DNA of 64,000 nt from CAZTDP01 sp964612565 (GTDB taxonomy: Bacteria; Patescibacteriota; WWE3; UBA101185; UBA10185), in contig CAZTDP010000001.1 of NCBI GenBank assembly GCA_964612565.1, forward strand, positions 132,939-196,938. Reading direction: 5' to 3'. Both the position numbers and the translations under genes were made by a program. Each line of letters opens with the position of its first letter. Positions within the stretch are counted from its first letter, which is position 1. Below are positions 1 through 9,096 of this stretch, one piece after another. The notes under the pieces are model-generated. The model ran no database searches and was not told the DNA's origin. It was given only the letters and a program-made list of their open reading frames with translations.

Positions 1-407
1 AAACTAAATGTCCGGGCCATGTCGATCCGTTTCCTACTTTAAATGTTTTGATCCAAAAGTTTATAAATTTTGCAAAAAGAATTGATGCGTAAATTTTCAT
101 TTGTTATTCACATTATATTTCATTAATAACTTTATATATATAATACGTAATAGCATTCATAGTACTGTTGATAAGTGTATACATCTAACTATCCTTGTTA
201 TGGTGGTCTTTTTGCTTATAGTCAGTTGTTAACAAGTTGTTTTTGTTTTTTAACTCGCTTGTTTCACCTTTTTATTTCTCTCTCTTTGTTGTGTTAACGC
301 CGTTTTTCCTTGTTGAAAAGTGAGTTCTTATTGTGAGTATTATTGTGGATAACTTTAGGTAGTTATCCACATAGCTTGTAGCGTAAAACTATTTTCTACA
401 CAACAAC
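1..407. other. probable oriC region downstream of dnaA
   Basis: This is an AT-rich non-coding stretch beside the 3' end of dnaA. It has long T/A-rich runs, several TTGTTAAC-like words (around 226-240) and a perfect inverted pair of DnaA boxes at its dnaA-proximal end. I see no gene in it, and no rpmH, which often neighbours dnaA. Another perfect DnaA box lies on the far side of dnaA. Origin function is inferred from composition, DnaA boxes and dnaA adjacency; only three perfect boxes are visible, so confidence is moderate. Confidence 0.55.
344..371. promoter_or_regulatory. inverted pair of DnaA boxes
   Basis: TGTGGATAA at 344-352 and TTATCCACA at 363-371 are both perfect matches to the 9-mer DnaA box. 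They face each other across a 10-bp spacer. This is the strongest origin signal in the window and sits 37 bp past the dnaA stop codon. Confidence 0.8.
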
Positions 408-1802
408 TCAGTCCACAAGGATGGCTTTTACATTAACAACATCTTGCTTCACTTTTCCGAATTTCTGAACCTCTTCCTCTATCATCTTAACCCCGTACAT
501 TATTGTTGTGTGGTCGCGCCCGCCGAGAAAATCCCCGATAGACATGTACGGTATATCAGTCATTTCTTTCATTAAGTACATTGCTACCTGCCTGGGTATC
601 ACAAGATCTTTTGTTCTCTTTTTACCTTTTATATCAGGAATCTTTACTGAGTAGTAAGTGCACACGGCCTTTAAAATTTCATTTACATTTACATTTCTTC
701 TTGCCGATTCTTTAAGAGATTGACCTAAAACTTTAGCGGCTGTTTCAATAGTTGCTTCTCCACCTCCGGCCATAATTCTGGTTTTAACCTGAAGGTATGC
801 TCCTTCTAACTCTCTTATGTTTGTGGTAACCCTTTCAGATATAAAATCTATTACGTCGTTTGGGATAGGGTCTCCGCCATTATCTCGTTTTGTTCTTAAA
901 ATAGCGGCTCTCATTTCTATATCAGGTGTTTGAATGTCGGCAATAATACCGCTGTTAAATCTTGAAGTAATTCTTTCGGCGATATTGTTAAAATCTTTTG
1001 GTGGTCGGTCTGATGTTATAACTATTTGTTTTTGAGCCATATAGAGAGCATTAAAAGTGTGAAAAAACTCCTCCTGCGTCGATTCTTTTCCTATAACAAA
1101 TTGGATATCATCTATTAAAAGTACGTCTGCTTTTCGGAATTTATTTCGAAAGTCGTTGGTAGTAAACTTACCCTTCACTTTTCCTGATTGAATAGCAAGA
1201 ATAAGCTCGTTTGTAAAATCTTCACCTGTTGTATAGATAACATTTGTTCCAGGCTTATTTTTAATAATTTCGTTTCCGATAGCCTGCATTAAATGTGTTT
1301 TTCCAAGTCCTACCCCCGAGTAAATAAATACAGGGTTGTATAACTCTCCGGGTCTTTGGGCTACAGCGGTAGCAATAGCGTAGGCTAAATTATTATTTCT
1401 TCCCATAATGTAGTTTTCAAATGTGAATTTTGGTGACAAATTAGATTTTTTTTGTTTTTCGGTAATAACTTCACCGGGATCTTTTTGAGGTTTAAATAGC
1501 GGTCCTAACAGGTTATATTTTACGGTGTTATCTAGTTCGTTTGCTTTTTTAACAACAACCTTTAATGGTATTTTGCCGCCGAATATTTTAAAAGCAGCTT
1601 GTTCAATAACATCCGAATATCTTTTTTCGACATTGTTTTTGACAAAATCATCTTCGCACACTATTTTTAAACAGCCGTTTTCTGCCTCGGCGGTTGTACG
1701 AGATACAAGGGATTTAAAGACCATCGGAGAAAGATTTAACTCGACCTCACCTAAGACGGCCTTCCAAAACTCTTTTGGTTTTTCTTCAAAGTTTACAGGC
1801 AT
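408..1802 (-). CDS. dnaA: chromosomal replication initiator DnaA
   Basis: DnaA is the AAA+ ATPase that binds DnaA boxes and opens the origin. All parts are present: an N-terminal helical domain I (KEFWKAVL), a variable linker, the AAA+ core with Walker A GVGLGKTHL and Walker B VLLIDDIQF, and the domain IV signature GGRDHTTIMYG that reads DnaA boxes. I start it at the ATG at 1800-1802 (MPVNFEEK), which aligns with the usual start just before domain I. The frame stays open to a TTG at 1850, but that codon overlaps the predicted -10 region. The resulting 464 residues are normal for the family. No Shine-Dalgarno is visible. Its promoter has a DnaA box in the spacer, so autoregulation is likely. 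Confidence 0.97.
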   Translation of the reverse strand: MPVNFEEKPKEFWKAVLGEVELNLSPMVFKSLVSRTTAEAENGCLKIVCEDDFVKNNVEKRYSDVIEQAAFKIFGGKIPLKVVVKKANELDNTVKYNLLGPLFKPQKDPGEVITEKQKKSNLSPKFTFENYIMGRNNNLAYAIATAVAQRPGELYNPVFIYSGVGLGKTHLMQAIGNEIIKNKPGTNVIYTTGEDFTNELILAIQSGKVKGKFTTNDFRNKFRKADVLLIDDIQFVIGKESTQEEFFHTFNALYMAQKQIVITSDRPPKDFNNIAERITSRFNSGIIADIQTPDIEMRAAILRTKRDNGGDPIPNDVIDFISERVTTNIRELEGAYLQVKTRIMAGGGEATIETAAKVLGQSLKESARRNVNVNEILKAVCTYYSVKIPDIKGKKRTKDLVIPRQVAMYLMKEMTDIPYMSIGDFLGGRDHTTIMYGVKMIEEEVQKFGKVKQDVVNVKAILVD

Positions 1803-1841
1803 ATTATCTAGGAAATACGCTTCTGGGGCAGAAGTGTTTAA

Positions 1842-1870
1842 AATATACAAAAGTTATCCACAATGATAAA
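1842..1870 (-). promoter_or_regulatory. dnaA promoter with DnaA box in the spacer
   Basis: On the minus strand TTTATC (1865-1870) and TATATT (1842-1847) are 17 bp apart. A perfect DnaA box TTATCCACA (plus-strand 1854-1862) occupies the spacer. DnaA bound there would block RNA polymerase, the classic autorepression layout. The predicted transcript would have a leader of about 33 nt. The promoter call is inference; the box is seen directly. Confidence 0.55.
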
Positions 1871-2016
1871 GCAACGGTAGTTGTTTTGTTGTACTTGCTT
1901 GTTTGGTTACAAGCCTTTTTATACCAAACATTATTACAAAGGTTAGTTGTTTGACTTATTCACAATATTTGCATAATTCCGATCCTTGTGGTATATTGAT
2001 CGGTTACCTAATAAAT

Positions 2017-2271
2017 ATGAAAGATAAAGAAATAAAAAAATTAAAGATTAGCATTTTAGGAAAATTCCAAAAACTTTGGACATCCTTTTTTCTTAAACAA
2101 AAGCTTAAAAGTCTTGGGTTAGATCTTCATGAAATGAATCACTACTCTTGGGATCACACCGAGATAGTTGTTTCGGGAGAAAAAGGCGAGCTTTGGAAAT
2201 TCATAAAGTCTTCAAAAAGACCTTTGTTTTTTGTTCAGTTAGATAAGATTGTCTTTACCTTTGTCGATTAA
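2017..2271 (+). CDS. acylphosphatase-like small protein, catalytic residues not conserved
   Basis: The 84-residue product follows the acylphosphatase layout: a first strand and loop (ISILGKFQ), a helix, then TEIVVSGEKGELWKFIK and a final KRPLFFVQLDKI, which parallel the family's VEG..v..fi..l..gP..a.V..i. Known acylphosphatases use an Arg in GxVQGVxFR and an Asn on the following strand; neither is recognisable here, so enzyme activity is doubtful. The ATG at 2017 is chosen because the acylphosphatase-like part starts there; the frame is open further upstream. The last 33 bp overlap the convergent HAD gene. Function unknown; the fold call is tentative. Confidence 0.5.
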   Translation: MKDKEIKKLKISILGKFQKLWTSFFLKQKLKSLGLDLHEMNHYSWDHTEIVVSGEKGELWKFIKSSKRPLFFVQLDKIVFTFVD

Positions 2272-3192
2272 AATACCTTTTTTCTTTTGAAATTCTTCCA
2301 GCCCTTTTATTACTCTTTCAGTTTGTGGTGTTGCCAGCAGTACTTCCAGCCCTTCAAAATCAGCGTAAAAATTATAAATGTTTCCTTTATATCGATTCTG
2401 ATCATAAATACCATTCCAAATGATTATTTGATCCATTCCGGCCTTTGCGGCTGCTTTTGATCCTGTCGGAGAGTCTTCAAACACCAATATTTCCTTAGCC
2501 TTGAGTTTAAGTATTCGCGCGCCTTTTAGATATATTTCAGGATTTGGTTTTTTTCTTTTTATGTCTTCTCTGCAAATAATAAAATCAAATGTATTTCCTG
2601 CGCCAACTTTTGTAAGGATTGCCTCCACAACCTCTTTAGAGGTATTGGTTAATAATCCTATTACCAACCCTCGCTCGTTTGCTAAAAAATCAACCAAGGG
2701 CCAAAAACCTGCCTTAAAATCCAAAATTTCCATCTGGTTGATCTTGCTTACAAATGTTTTGTTGGTTTCTTCTACCAAATCGTTTACTTTTTTTTCTTTT
2801 GGAATTTTTAAATCAAAAAATGCAATTAAGTCTTTCCATATATCTTCCATACCCCTTCCCGACTCAAAGGCTTTTTCAGGTAAAACAAATCCCATATTGT
2901 TGGATTCAACTACTTGTTTTATTGCGCCTACCCACCAAAGATCGGTGTCTAGTAATGTCCCGTCAAGATCAAAAAACACAGCTTTCTTGTTTTTTAATAT
3001 ATCTTTAAATCGTATATTTCTTGGATCCAAGTCCTTTTTGATAGCGTATTTGTAGAGGTAGTAGGTAATCGAAATAGGGCCTCCTATAACGTTTAAGGGA
3101 AAGTAGTACCAGGGGTTTGATCCTGCCAGAAGTATATAAACAGCGTATCCGATTCCGATAGAAAAATATATGGAAACAACAATACTTAACAT
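2239..3192 (-). CDS. membrane-anchored HAD-superfamily phosphatase
   Basis: A HAD hydrolase preceded by a hydrophobic N-terminal region of about 50 residues with probably two membrane segments (SIVVSIYFSIGIGYAVYILL and a following YYFPLNVIGGPISITYYLY). HAD motifs are complete: DLDGTLLD (nucleophile and acid Asp), TNTS (motif II), KKPNPEIY (motif III Lys) and EDSPTG (motif IV). This is the beta-phosphoglucomutase/phosphoglycolate-phosphatase type with an inserted cap. The substrate is unknown. The start is the ATG at 3190-3192; a TTG two codons earlier is less likely because TAAAAT sits 6 nt before the ATG. The 3' end overlaps the convergent acylphosphatase-like gene. A membrane-tethered HAD is unusual. 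Confidence 0.85.
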   Translation of the reverse strand: MLSIVVSIYFSIGIGYAVYILLAGSNPWYYFPLNVIGGPISITYYLYKYAIKKDLDPRNIRFKDILKNKKAVFFDLDGTLLDTDLWWVGAIKQVVESNNMGFVLPEKAFESGRGMEDIWKDLIAFFDLKIPKEKKVNDLVEETNKTFVSKINQMEILDFKAGFWPLVDFLANERGLVIGLLTNTSKEVVEAILTKVGAGNTFDFIICREDIKRKKPNPEIYLKGARILKLKAKEILVFEDSPTGSKAAAKAGMDQIIIWNGIYDQNRYKGNIYNFYADFEGLEVLLATPQTERVIKGLEEFQKKKGILIDKGKDNLI

Positions 3193-3285
3193 AGCCAAAT
3201 TTTAGCTGAGTACATCCGGAAGTCAAACGGCTTGCAGTTAGGTTCGTGATTAGCTTTGTATTTTTACCTATGTTACCCTTTATGT

Positions 3286-3513
3286 ATGGAAGAAAACCAA
3301 TCAAATTTAAAATTTAAATGTCCTGGTTGTGGCGCTGTTTCACAAGACGAGGTTATGTTTTTGTGCAATACCTGCAAACAAGACGAATTAATCGAAAAAG
3401 ATGGCGTTTTTATTTGCCCTTCTTGTTTAACACCGGGTGAAAATTTTGAGTGCACCAGATGCGGCTCAAAAGAAGTTAAACTTAAAGACAAGAGTCTTGA
3501 AAAAAACGCTTAA
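3286..3513 (+). CDS. small double zinc-ribbon protein
   Basis: This 75-residue protein is almost entirely Cys pairs: CPGC ... CNTC, then CPSC ... CTRC, consistent with two zinc ribbons. The C-terminal tail is lysine-rich. Such proteins often bind nucleic acid or act as adaptors, but nothing here says which. The ATG at 3286 (MEENQSN) is preferred over an upstream in-frame ATG at 3256 because the zinc ribbons begin shortly after it. The 3' end overlaps the convergent ruvX gene by 32 bp. Confidence 0.7.
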   Translation: MEENQSNLKFKCPGCGAVSQDEVMFLCNTCKQDELIEKDGVFICPSCLTPGENFECTRCGSKEVKLKDKSLEKNA

Positions 3514-3922
3514 GTATAAGGGCAGCCGCAACGTCATCCGAACTAAGCCTTCTTTTTTTAGACGTTCCTTGTCCTATTAAAGAATCAAGCGCTTCGTTTG
3601 AAGTGTTGTTTTCATCACAAAAAATAACAGGTTTTTTTGACATTATCTTCAGCAGTTTTGCAAAGTGCCTGACTCTTAGTGACTGCGCTGTTTCTTTTCC
3701 ATCTGTTGTAAGAGGAAGTCCTAGCACAAACGCGTACGCCTGCGATTCTATGGCGGTTTTTGTAAGTTCTTGAATGGCGCGATCCTGGTTAGTGCCCCCC
3801 ACAATTTTCATTGGTTGAGCAAAAGAATTTTTACCGATGGCAACGCCGATGTTTGTACCTCCGTGATCGATACCTAGATACACAGTGTTTTTTTTAAACT
3901 TTGAGATTTCTTTTTTAGTCAT
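3482..3922 (-). CDS. ruvX: RuvX/YqgF-family Holliday junction resolvase-like nuclease
   Basis: An RNase H-like fold protein of 146 residues, normal for YqgF/RuvX. The family nuclease acts in 16S rRNA 5' maturation and has been proposed as a Holliday-junction resolvase. Visible motifs are LGIDHGGTNIGVAIG (first catalytic Asp), GLPLTTDG, a DENNTS segment with the central acid, and SSDDVAAALIL with the last catalytic Asp. It overlaps the gene upstream of it on the minus strand by 8 bp, suggesting co-transcription. Confidence 0.88.
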   Translation of the reverse strand: MTKKEISKFKKNTVYLGIDHGGTNIGVAIGKNSFAQPMKIVGGTNQDRAIQELTKTAIESQAYAFVLGLPLTTDGKETAQSLRVRHFAKLLKIMSKKPVIFCDENNTSNEALDSLIGQGTSKKRRLSSDDVAAALILKRFFQDSCL

Positions 3923-5432
3923 TTGATATTTCGATTGAGATTCTGTTAAGATCCTTGGGAACTTTTTTAAACAACGGTATCGCCGGATTTATTGTAAGCG
4001 AGTAGTTGTTGACGTTCTTTATTGCTCCTAAAACACCTTGCGCGTCAGTCATAGATTTGCCTGCCATTTGTTTTTTGACTTCGGCAATGTCGATCTTTGG
4101 AACTATGTATGTTTTTAATGTAACCTGCAAGTCTGCTTGATCAGCCGAAAGAACACTTGTACTTGAATTTCCAAGCACCGAAACACTTACACTCCTGTTT
4201 TTTTCTGATAATTCAAACCCTTCAGGTATAAAGCTTTGAACCTTTTTGTCCAACAAGCTGTTTAGTTCGGAGTTTAAGTAGATTAGCCCTTTAGCATCTG
4301 CGTTGGTGGCCAGGGTAAGCGTTTCAGCTTCATCGCCGACAGCGGCTCCGTAAGTTTCTTTTGTTACCGAGCTTAAAGTGGAACCTTCTATCAAAGTTTG
4401 TGTTTTAGCCACTTTTGTTTTTAAGTCTGCTGTTGCTTTGTCCAAAACAGTTTGCTGTATTTTCTTTTGAAGTGTGGTTTTATCCGCTTCAGCAACTGTT
4501 TTTACAGTTTTACTTTCTCCTCCCGATACTTTACCTTTGGTTTTTGCTGCCATCTCCGATGATTTGTAGTCGTCTATACTTAAGGTTTTTCCGTCATCTA
4601 TGTTGTATTTATCTCCAATATCTACTGCTTCTATTTTCGCATTTTTTGAGCTGGGTTCGCACGGATCGGCAGGATCTAAGGCTTCAACGCATTTAGATAT
4701 TGTAACGTCGTCTTTAGTAACATACGCATATTCCTTATCGTCGTTTTCGTAAGTTAATTTATGACCTTTTTTAAGTCTCACTTCCTCATCTGTTTTATTG
4801 TAAATTACGGCCTCCCCACTGGCCTTTTTACCTACCTGTTTTTCTCCTGTTGTAGCAATGGAGTCTGAAACCTCAACTGAGGTGGTTAACGTTTGGGCTT
4901 TTAATGTGTCTGTGTCTGCATTTGTGTTTGCGCCTGTCTTAGCTTTTATGGTTATACTTCTGGTTAAAGGTTGGGAATTTACAATTATTTTTGCTTCCGC
5001 TTTTGGAAGTGTAGAGGCTTTCCAAAGCCCAAGACCTAAAATAATTAAAACAACCAAAGGAATTAAAAACTTTCCCTTGCCTGCCGAAAAATTAAAAGCC
5101 GGAAACTTAAATGATTTTCTAAATCTCGGAGGTTCGTTTTTATAGTTTGACTCAGCCGCAGTTTGTTGAGAGTTTGGTTGAAACCCAAAACTTTGGGTGC
5201 CCGGCTCTTCCATTGCGCTGATTAAATTTATTCCTACTTCATCGGACGTTGCAAAATGAACGGTTTTTTGCTGTCGGTCGGCGTATTCCTTTATAAGTTT
5301 TAAGTTTATTATGTTGTCAAAAAGAACCGAACCGTCCGGTACGTGGAGCTCCAAACCCTCATCGTTTATATTTTTAATTTTGTTAATAACGCTTACAGCG
5401 TCATCGTGCATTTCAATATCAAGCCTTGTCAT
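3915..5432 (-). CDS. large membrane-anchored CPR protein, baseplate-J-like
   Basis: About 505 residues. A small N-terminal alpha/beta domain (VPDGSVLFDNIINLKLI ... VHFATSDEVG) resembles a domain of Patescibacteria proteins often annotated as baseplate J/gp47-like. A linker and one membrane segment (LIPLVVLIILGLGLW) follow, then a long beta- and Thr/Lys/Asp-rich extracytoplasmic part. Function is unknown; the order suggests a cytoplasmic sensor joined to a surface domain. The start ATG (5430-5432, MTRLDIE) overlaps the end of the PilM-like gene by 14 bp, so it is probably translationally coupled. The family name is tentative; membrane topology and operon position are well supported. Confidence 0.65.
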   Translation of the reverse strand: MTRLDIEMHDDAVSVINKIKNINDEGLELHVPDGSVLFDNIINLKLIKEYADRQQKTVHFATSDEVGINLISAMEEPGTQSFGFQPNSQQTAAESNYKNEPPRFRKSFKFPAFNFSAGKGKFLIPLVVLIILGLGLWKASTLPKAEAKIIVNSQPLTRSITIKAKTGANTNADTDTLKAQTLTTSVEVSDSIATTGEKQVGKKASGEAVIYNKTDEEVRLKKGHKLTYENDDKEYAYVTKDDVTISKCVEALDPADPCEPSSKNAKIEAVDIGDKYNIDDGKTLSIDDYKSSEMAAKTKGKVSGGESKTVKTVAEADKTTLQKKIQQTVLDKATADLKTKVAKTQTLIEGSTLSSVTKETYGAAVGDEAETLTLATNADAKGLIYLNSELNSLLDKKVQSFIPEGFELSEKNRSVSVSVLGNSSTSVLSADQADLQVTLKTYIVPKIDIAEVKKQMAGKSMTDAQGVLGAIKNVNNYSLTINPAIPLFKKVPKDLNRISIEISND

Positions 5433-6636
5433 TTTGTGAATCTCCAAAAATTTCTTCAAAAATTATAGAAAGCATTAAATTGTTTATCCACTCTTTGCCC
5501 TTAAGCATTCCTGTCGAGTCTGAGACCGGCAGTTTTTCTGATTCTATTAATGAAACGGTTGGCGGTTCTTTAAAGGCAATATTCTTGGCCCATATTTCGG
5601 AGGTTAGTCCCTCCACAATTTCAGGAATGTAGGAGCCTGCGCCGAGCACAAACAATTTAGACGCAAATGTTTTAACCCCCGCAAATTCATTAAACGCAAT
5701 TTCCATACCTAAAAGCCAGATGCGGGCGGTTTCTTTAACACAATCTCCAATTAATACCATTTCGGACTCCGAAATGGTTTTTGATAAATAAGATTTAAAA
5801 AGCTTTTCAGCCTCGCTCATTGTTACTCCCATCCTATCGCTTATTGAAATCACAAAGTGTTTATACCCGACCGATACTGTTTTAGTGGCAACGATTCCGT
5901 TTCCAAATACTATCGCTATATTTGATGCGTCTTCGGCTACATCGATTATTATGTAATCGCTGAATTCCGGCGAGGTTCTTCGCATCCATTGGACGGTTGA
6001 ATACATTTCAGATCCCACTGCTAGCAGGTTTAAGCCTAGTTTTTTACACAGTCCCTGAACTGTTTTTACATGAAATTCCGGTGCAAAAGCATGGTAGATC
6101 GCGGCTTCCACCATCTGACCTTGTTTGTTTTCAAGATCCTTTTCATAAACTCCGTCTATTTTTAAATAAACGTCGGAGGTGGTAATGGTTTCGAGGTTTT
6201 CGTCCGGGTTGCCGGTTATATTTAAATATTCGTTTTCGGCTTCGATGTATGCGGCGTCGCTAACTCTCTTATAAAGTTCCAAAACCTCATTTCTACTTAA
6301 AGGTTCGGAAGTTTTCCTTTTGTATCTCATTGTAGTAGTTAATCCGAGGCACGTTGCGTTGTTGGTCCCAAATATAACGCTATCTACTCTATCTTCGATA
6401 TTTTCCGTGGCTTTAATAAGAGCTTCGTTTGCGGCCTTTTCCACATCTTCCTGATCAATAATTATTCCGTTTCTTACACTTTCTTCCTCAAGAACATACG
6501 AACCAAAACCAATAATTTTTAAGTTACGTCCGTCCGCAAAGAAAACTGTGCATTTAACGTCCTTGGAATTAAAGGTTAAAGTGATGAATTTGTTTGGTAC
6601 CTTAGGATTTTTTTGAAAGAACGGCAGTGATATCAT
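5419..6636 (-). CDS. PilM/FtsA-like actin-fold ATPase
   Basis: A 405-residue protein of the FtsA/MreB/PilM superfamily. It starts with a strand-rich segment, has DYIIIDVAEDASNIAIVFGNG (the phosphate-binding Asp strand) and a late FVLGAGSYIPEIVEGL matching the actin-fold adenosine motif. In type IV pili PilM is the cytoplasmic ring partner of PilN and PilO; homologues of those lie at 17.7-18.9 kb, so the machine is split over two loci. The gene has TATAAT 7 nt before its ATG, predicting a leaderless transcript, and is followed directly by the large membrane protein. An FtsA-like role cannot be excluded. Confidence 0.75.
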   Translation of the reverse strand: MISLPFFQKNPKVPNKFITLTFNSKDVKCTVFFADGRNLKIIGFGSYVLEEESVRNGIIIDQEDVEKAANEALIKATENIEDRVDSVIFGTNNATCLGLTTTMRYKRKTSEPLSRNEVLELYKRVSDAAYIEAENEYLNITGNPDENLETITTSDVYLKIDGVYEKDLENKQGQMVEAAIYHAFAPEFHVKTVQGLCKKLGLNLLAVGSEMYSTVQWMRRTSPEFSDYIIIDVAEDASNIAIVFGNGIVATKTVSVGYKHFVISISDRMGVTMSEAEKLFKSYLSKTISESEMVLIGDCVKETARIWLLGMEIAFNEFAGVKTFASKLFVLGAGSYIPEIVEGLTSEIWAKNIAFKEPPTVSLIESEKLPVSDSTGMLKGKEWINNLMLSIIFEEIFGDSQNDKA

Positions 6637-6660
6637 TCTTTTGATTATACAACAACGGTT

Positions 6661-9096
6661 TTAAAATGGAATTTTGCCTAAAGGCGGAGCCAACCTTTGA
6701 GGAATGCTGTCTTCTTGAGGATCTTCAGACGTTATTCCCATTCTTAAATTAATTTCCTCTTCTATTTGTTGTGTGGGTACTCCATATTTATTTCTACATG
6801 CCTCTTTTATTTTTGCGGCTATTTCCTCGTTTTTTTGTGTTTTTGTTATTGCATCCCAATCCACCTGCATTGAAAACGGAGGTGTTGGCTGGCCGTTAAC
6901 CAACAAACGCACATACGCGTTTCCTATTGGAAGGTTTATTAAATCGCTTTTTGTAAACCTCGGGGCATACTGGGGCTCTAAAAGTTCAGAATCTTCGGAC
7001 CCGACCCTAAAAGTGCACATTGTTCCAACATTGCCAAAAATGGCGTCCTTAATTTCTTGGTCAAGCTGGGCAATAAATTGGTGCGCAACAACAAGGTTAA
7101 GTTTGTATTTTCGTGCTTCAGAAAGAATTGTTGCAAAATCAGGTGTCGCAAAATTTTGGAACTCATCAACGTATAAATAAAAATCCGGAAAGCTGATCCC
7201 TTGAGTTAAAAGAGAATGTCTTCTCAAAGCTGCCGATAAAATTCTTGGAACCAAAATTAAGCCTATAAAGTTTGAGTTTTCTTCGCCGATTTTGCCTTTT
7301 GCCAAATTTATCAAAAGTATCTTTTTTTGAGCCATGACCTCCTCAAAATTAAAGGCTGATTTCTTTTGTCCTAAAATCAAACGCATTGTTCTGTCGGTGA
7401 TAAATCGGTCAAATTTTGAAACAAAATACCCCATATTTTCTCCGCGTTTATTAACAGGTGTATTTGCAACTTCGTCAGTCCAATATCTCTTAACAAGGGG
7501 GTCTTGAATCTTATCCATGTATTTTTTAATGTAGTTTTGGTCTATTAAAAGTCTCAAAACGTCCACCATCGTACTTTCCGGATCTGACATTGCGGTAAGC
7601 ATGACGTTTCGTATTGCTCTTTCAAGTATCGGTCCCATTATTCCTTGGTGGTTAGGGTCGTATAGTTTGTACAGTAAAGCGATAAACGAATTGATAATTA
7701 AATGTTTCTCCTCCTCGGAGTGTGCTTCCAGCAAATTTATGCCCATAGGCCTTTCGGTTTCTGTGGCATCAAACAAAATTACATCATTCATTCTTTCAGG
7801 CGGGATTTTTTTAAGCAGCTCTTCTACATCTGTTCCGTGCGGATCTACAATAGCTAAACCCTCGCCGTTTTTAATGTCTTGCAATGCGAGAGACATCATA
7901 AACTGCGATTTTCCTGTTCCTGTTTGACCTACAATATAAAAATGACGTGCGCGGTCTTCCTGATTCATAAAAATAGGTTTTGAAACACCCCTAAACACAC
8001 TGTTTCCTAAGTAAAGTCCTTTTTCTGGAGTGTTTGTTGGCGCAGAAGATCTTCGTGCACCAAGCCAAACAATATTTGGTGTTTCAACGTTTTTATTAGG
8101 AAAATGAAAGATCGTTGCCAGCTCTGAAATGTTTAAGACTGAAGTATTTGAATAAAGCTGTACGCCAACAACTGGCAGGCTGATGTCTTTAACATGAATT
8201 CGTCTGTATATAAAATCGTTTATTAGCCTTGTTGTAGATATAAACTTTCGTTTAACAAGTCTGTTGTAGTTAATATCAGTAAATTGCTCAAATGCTGTCT
8301 GCATGTTTTGAATGTAGGATTGCGCTGTGAAACCATCTTTAGCAATGGCCACAATTCTAATTTTGGTATAAAAGCCCGGATGAGCTATCTTTTTTTCAAT
8401 TCCCTCCAGAAATGTCGTATCAATATTGGTCTTCTTTTCCGGATTTGATGCTCTATCCCTTATGCTTGAACAAAAACGACGGCCGGCTAAGCGCCAGTTA
8501 TCCCCTGCTGGTTGAATAACATACTGTACCGCAAGAACATCGCTTTCGCCTAGTTTACTCATAGCCGAAGTTATTGAACTTAGTGTGTCATTTTTCATGT
8601 CCTCGTAGTTTTTTATAGGATAGTACGTCGGGCCTTTTAATCTAAGCTCTGCAACTTTTGTAAAAGCACCCCTGTCCCACACTTCGTGAGGATTTATAAT
8701 GTCTATTTCTGCAGTCGGATACGCCGCATTTATTTGTTTTTCTACAATTGCTGCAATTTCGTCGGGCGCTGACACATAAAACGAAATACCCTCTGCTTTT
8801 GAGACAATTTCAAACGAAATCCTGTATGGTTCTGTAAACAACCTTTGAAAAAATCCTTTCTGAATACCCATTAGATTTGAGAACATGTGCTCAGCGGCTT
8901 TTATCTCTATTTCATTGTCGGCCGGAAGTTTAATTTGGAGAAATGTAAGCTTGTATTGGGTTTTCTTTTCGCTTTGACGCCTCTTAAAAGCCACAACAGC
9001 AGAGAAAATTACAAACAGTACTCCGACAACGATTGCCAGCGCTGTGATTACTGAAAAAGTTTGTTGAATTGATGAATCAAGATTTTGGATTTGCAT
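6661..9096 (-). CDS. VirD4/TraD-like membrane ATPase with TraM-recognition-type C-terminus
   Basis: An 811-residue protein with an N-terminal membrane segment (TALAIVVGVLFVIFSAVVAF), a roughly 300-residue domain, and a HerA/VirD4-type motor: Walker A VGQTGTGKS, a VDPHGTD strand, Walker B YLYVDEFQNF and a late SEARKYKLNLVVAHQF segment like TraG/TraD proteins. Such ATPases couple DNA or protein to type IV secretion, but no other T4SS genes are visible. Its neighbours are PilM-like and envelope genes, so DNA uptake or surface transport is possible (inference). It overlaps the upstream small gene by 20 bp. Confidence 0.82.
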   Translation of the reverse strand: MQIQNLDSSIQQTFSVITALAIVVGVLFVIFSAVVAFKRRQSEKKTQYKLTFLQIKLPADNEIEIKAAEHMFSNLMGIQKGFFQRLFTEPYRISFEIVSKAEGISFYVSAPDEIAAIVEKQINAAYPTAEIDIINPHEVWDRGAFTKVAELRLKGPTYYPIKNYEDMKNDTLSSITSAMSKLGESDVLAVQYVIQPAGDNWRLAGRRFCSSIRDRASNPEKKTNIDTTFLEGIEKKIAHPGFYTKIRIVAIAKDGFTAQSYIQNMQTAFEQFTDINYNRLVKRKFISTTRLINDFIYRRIHVKDISLPVVGVQLYSNTSVLNISELATIFHFPNKNVETPNIVWLGARRSSAPTNTPEKGLYLGNSVFRGVSKPIFMNQEDRARHFYIVGQTGTGKSQFMMSLALQDIKNGEGLAIVDPHGTDVEELLKKIPPERMNDVILFDATETERPMGINLLEAHSEEEKHLIINSFIALLYKLYDPNHQGIMGPILERAIRNVMLTAMSDPESTMVDVLRLLIDQNYIKKYMDKIQDPLVKRYWTDEVANTPVNKRGENMGYFVSKFDRFITDRTMRLILGQKKSAFNFEEVMAQKKILLINLAKGKIGEENSNFIGLILVPRILSAALRRHSLLTQGISFPDFYLYVDEFQNFATPDFATILSEARKYKLNLVVAHQFIAQLDQEIKDAIFGNVGTMCTFRVGSEDSELLEPQYAPRFTKSDLINLPIGNAYVRLLVNGQPTPPFSMQVDWDAITKTQKNEEIAAKIKEACRNKYGVPTQQIEEEINLRMGITSEDPQEDSIPQRLAPPLGKIPF

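Noticed and set aside
2501..3055. 184-codon open frame on the plus strand
   Set aside because: Antisense to the HAD phosphatase with intact motifs; no promoter or homology.
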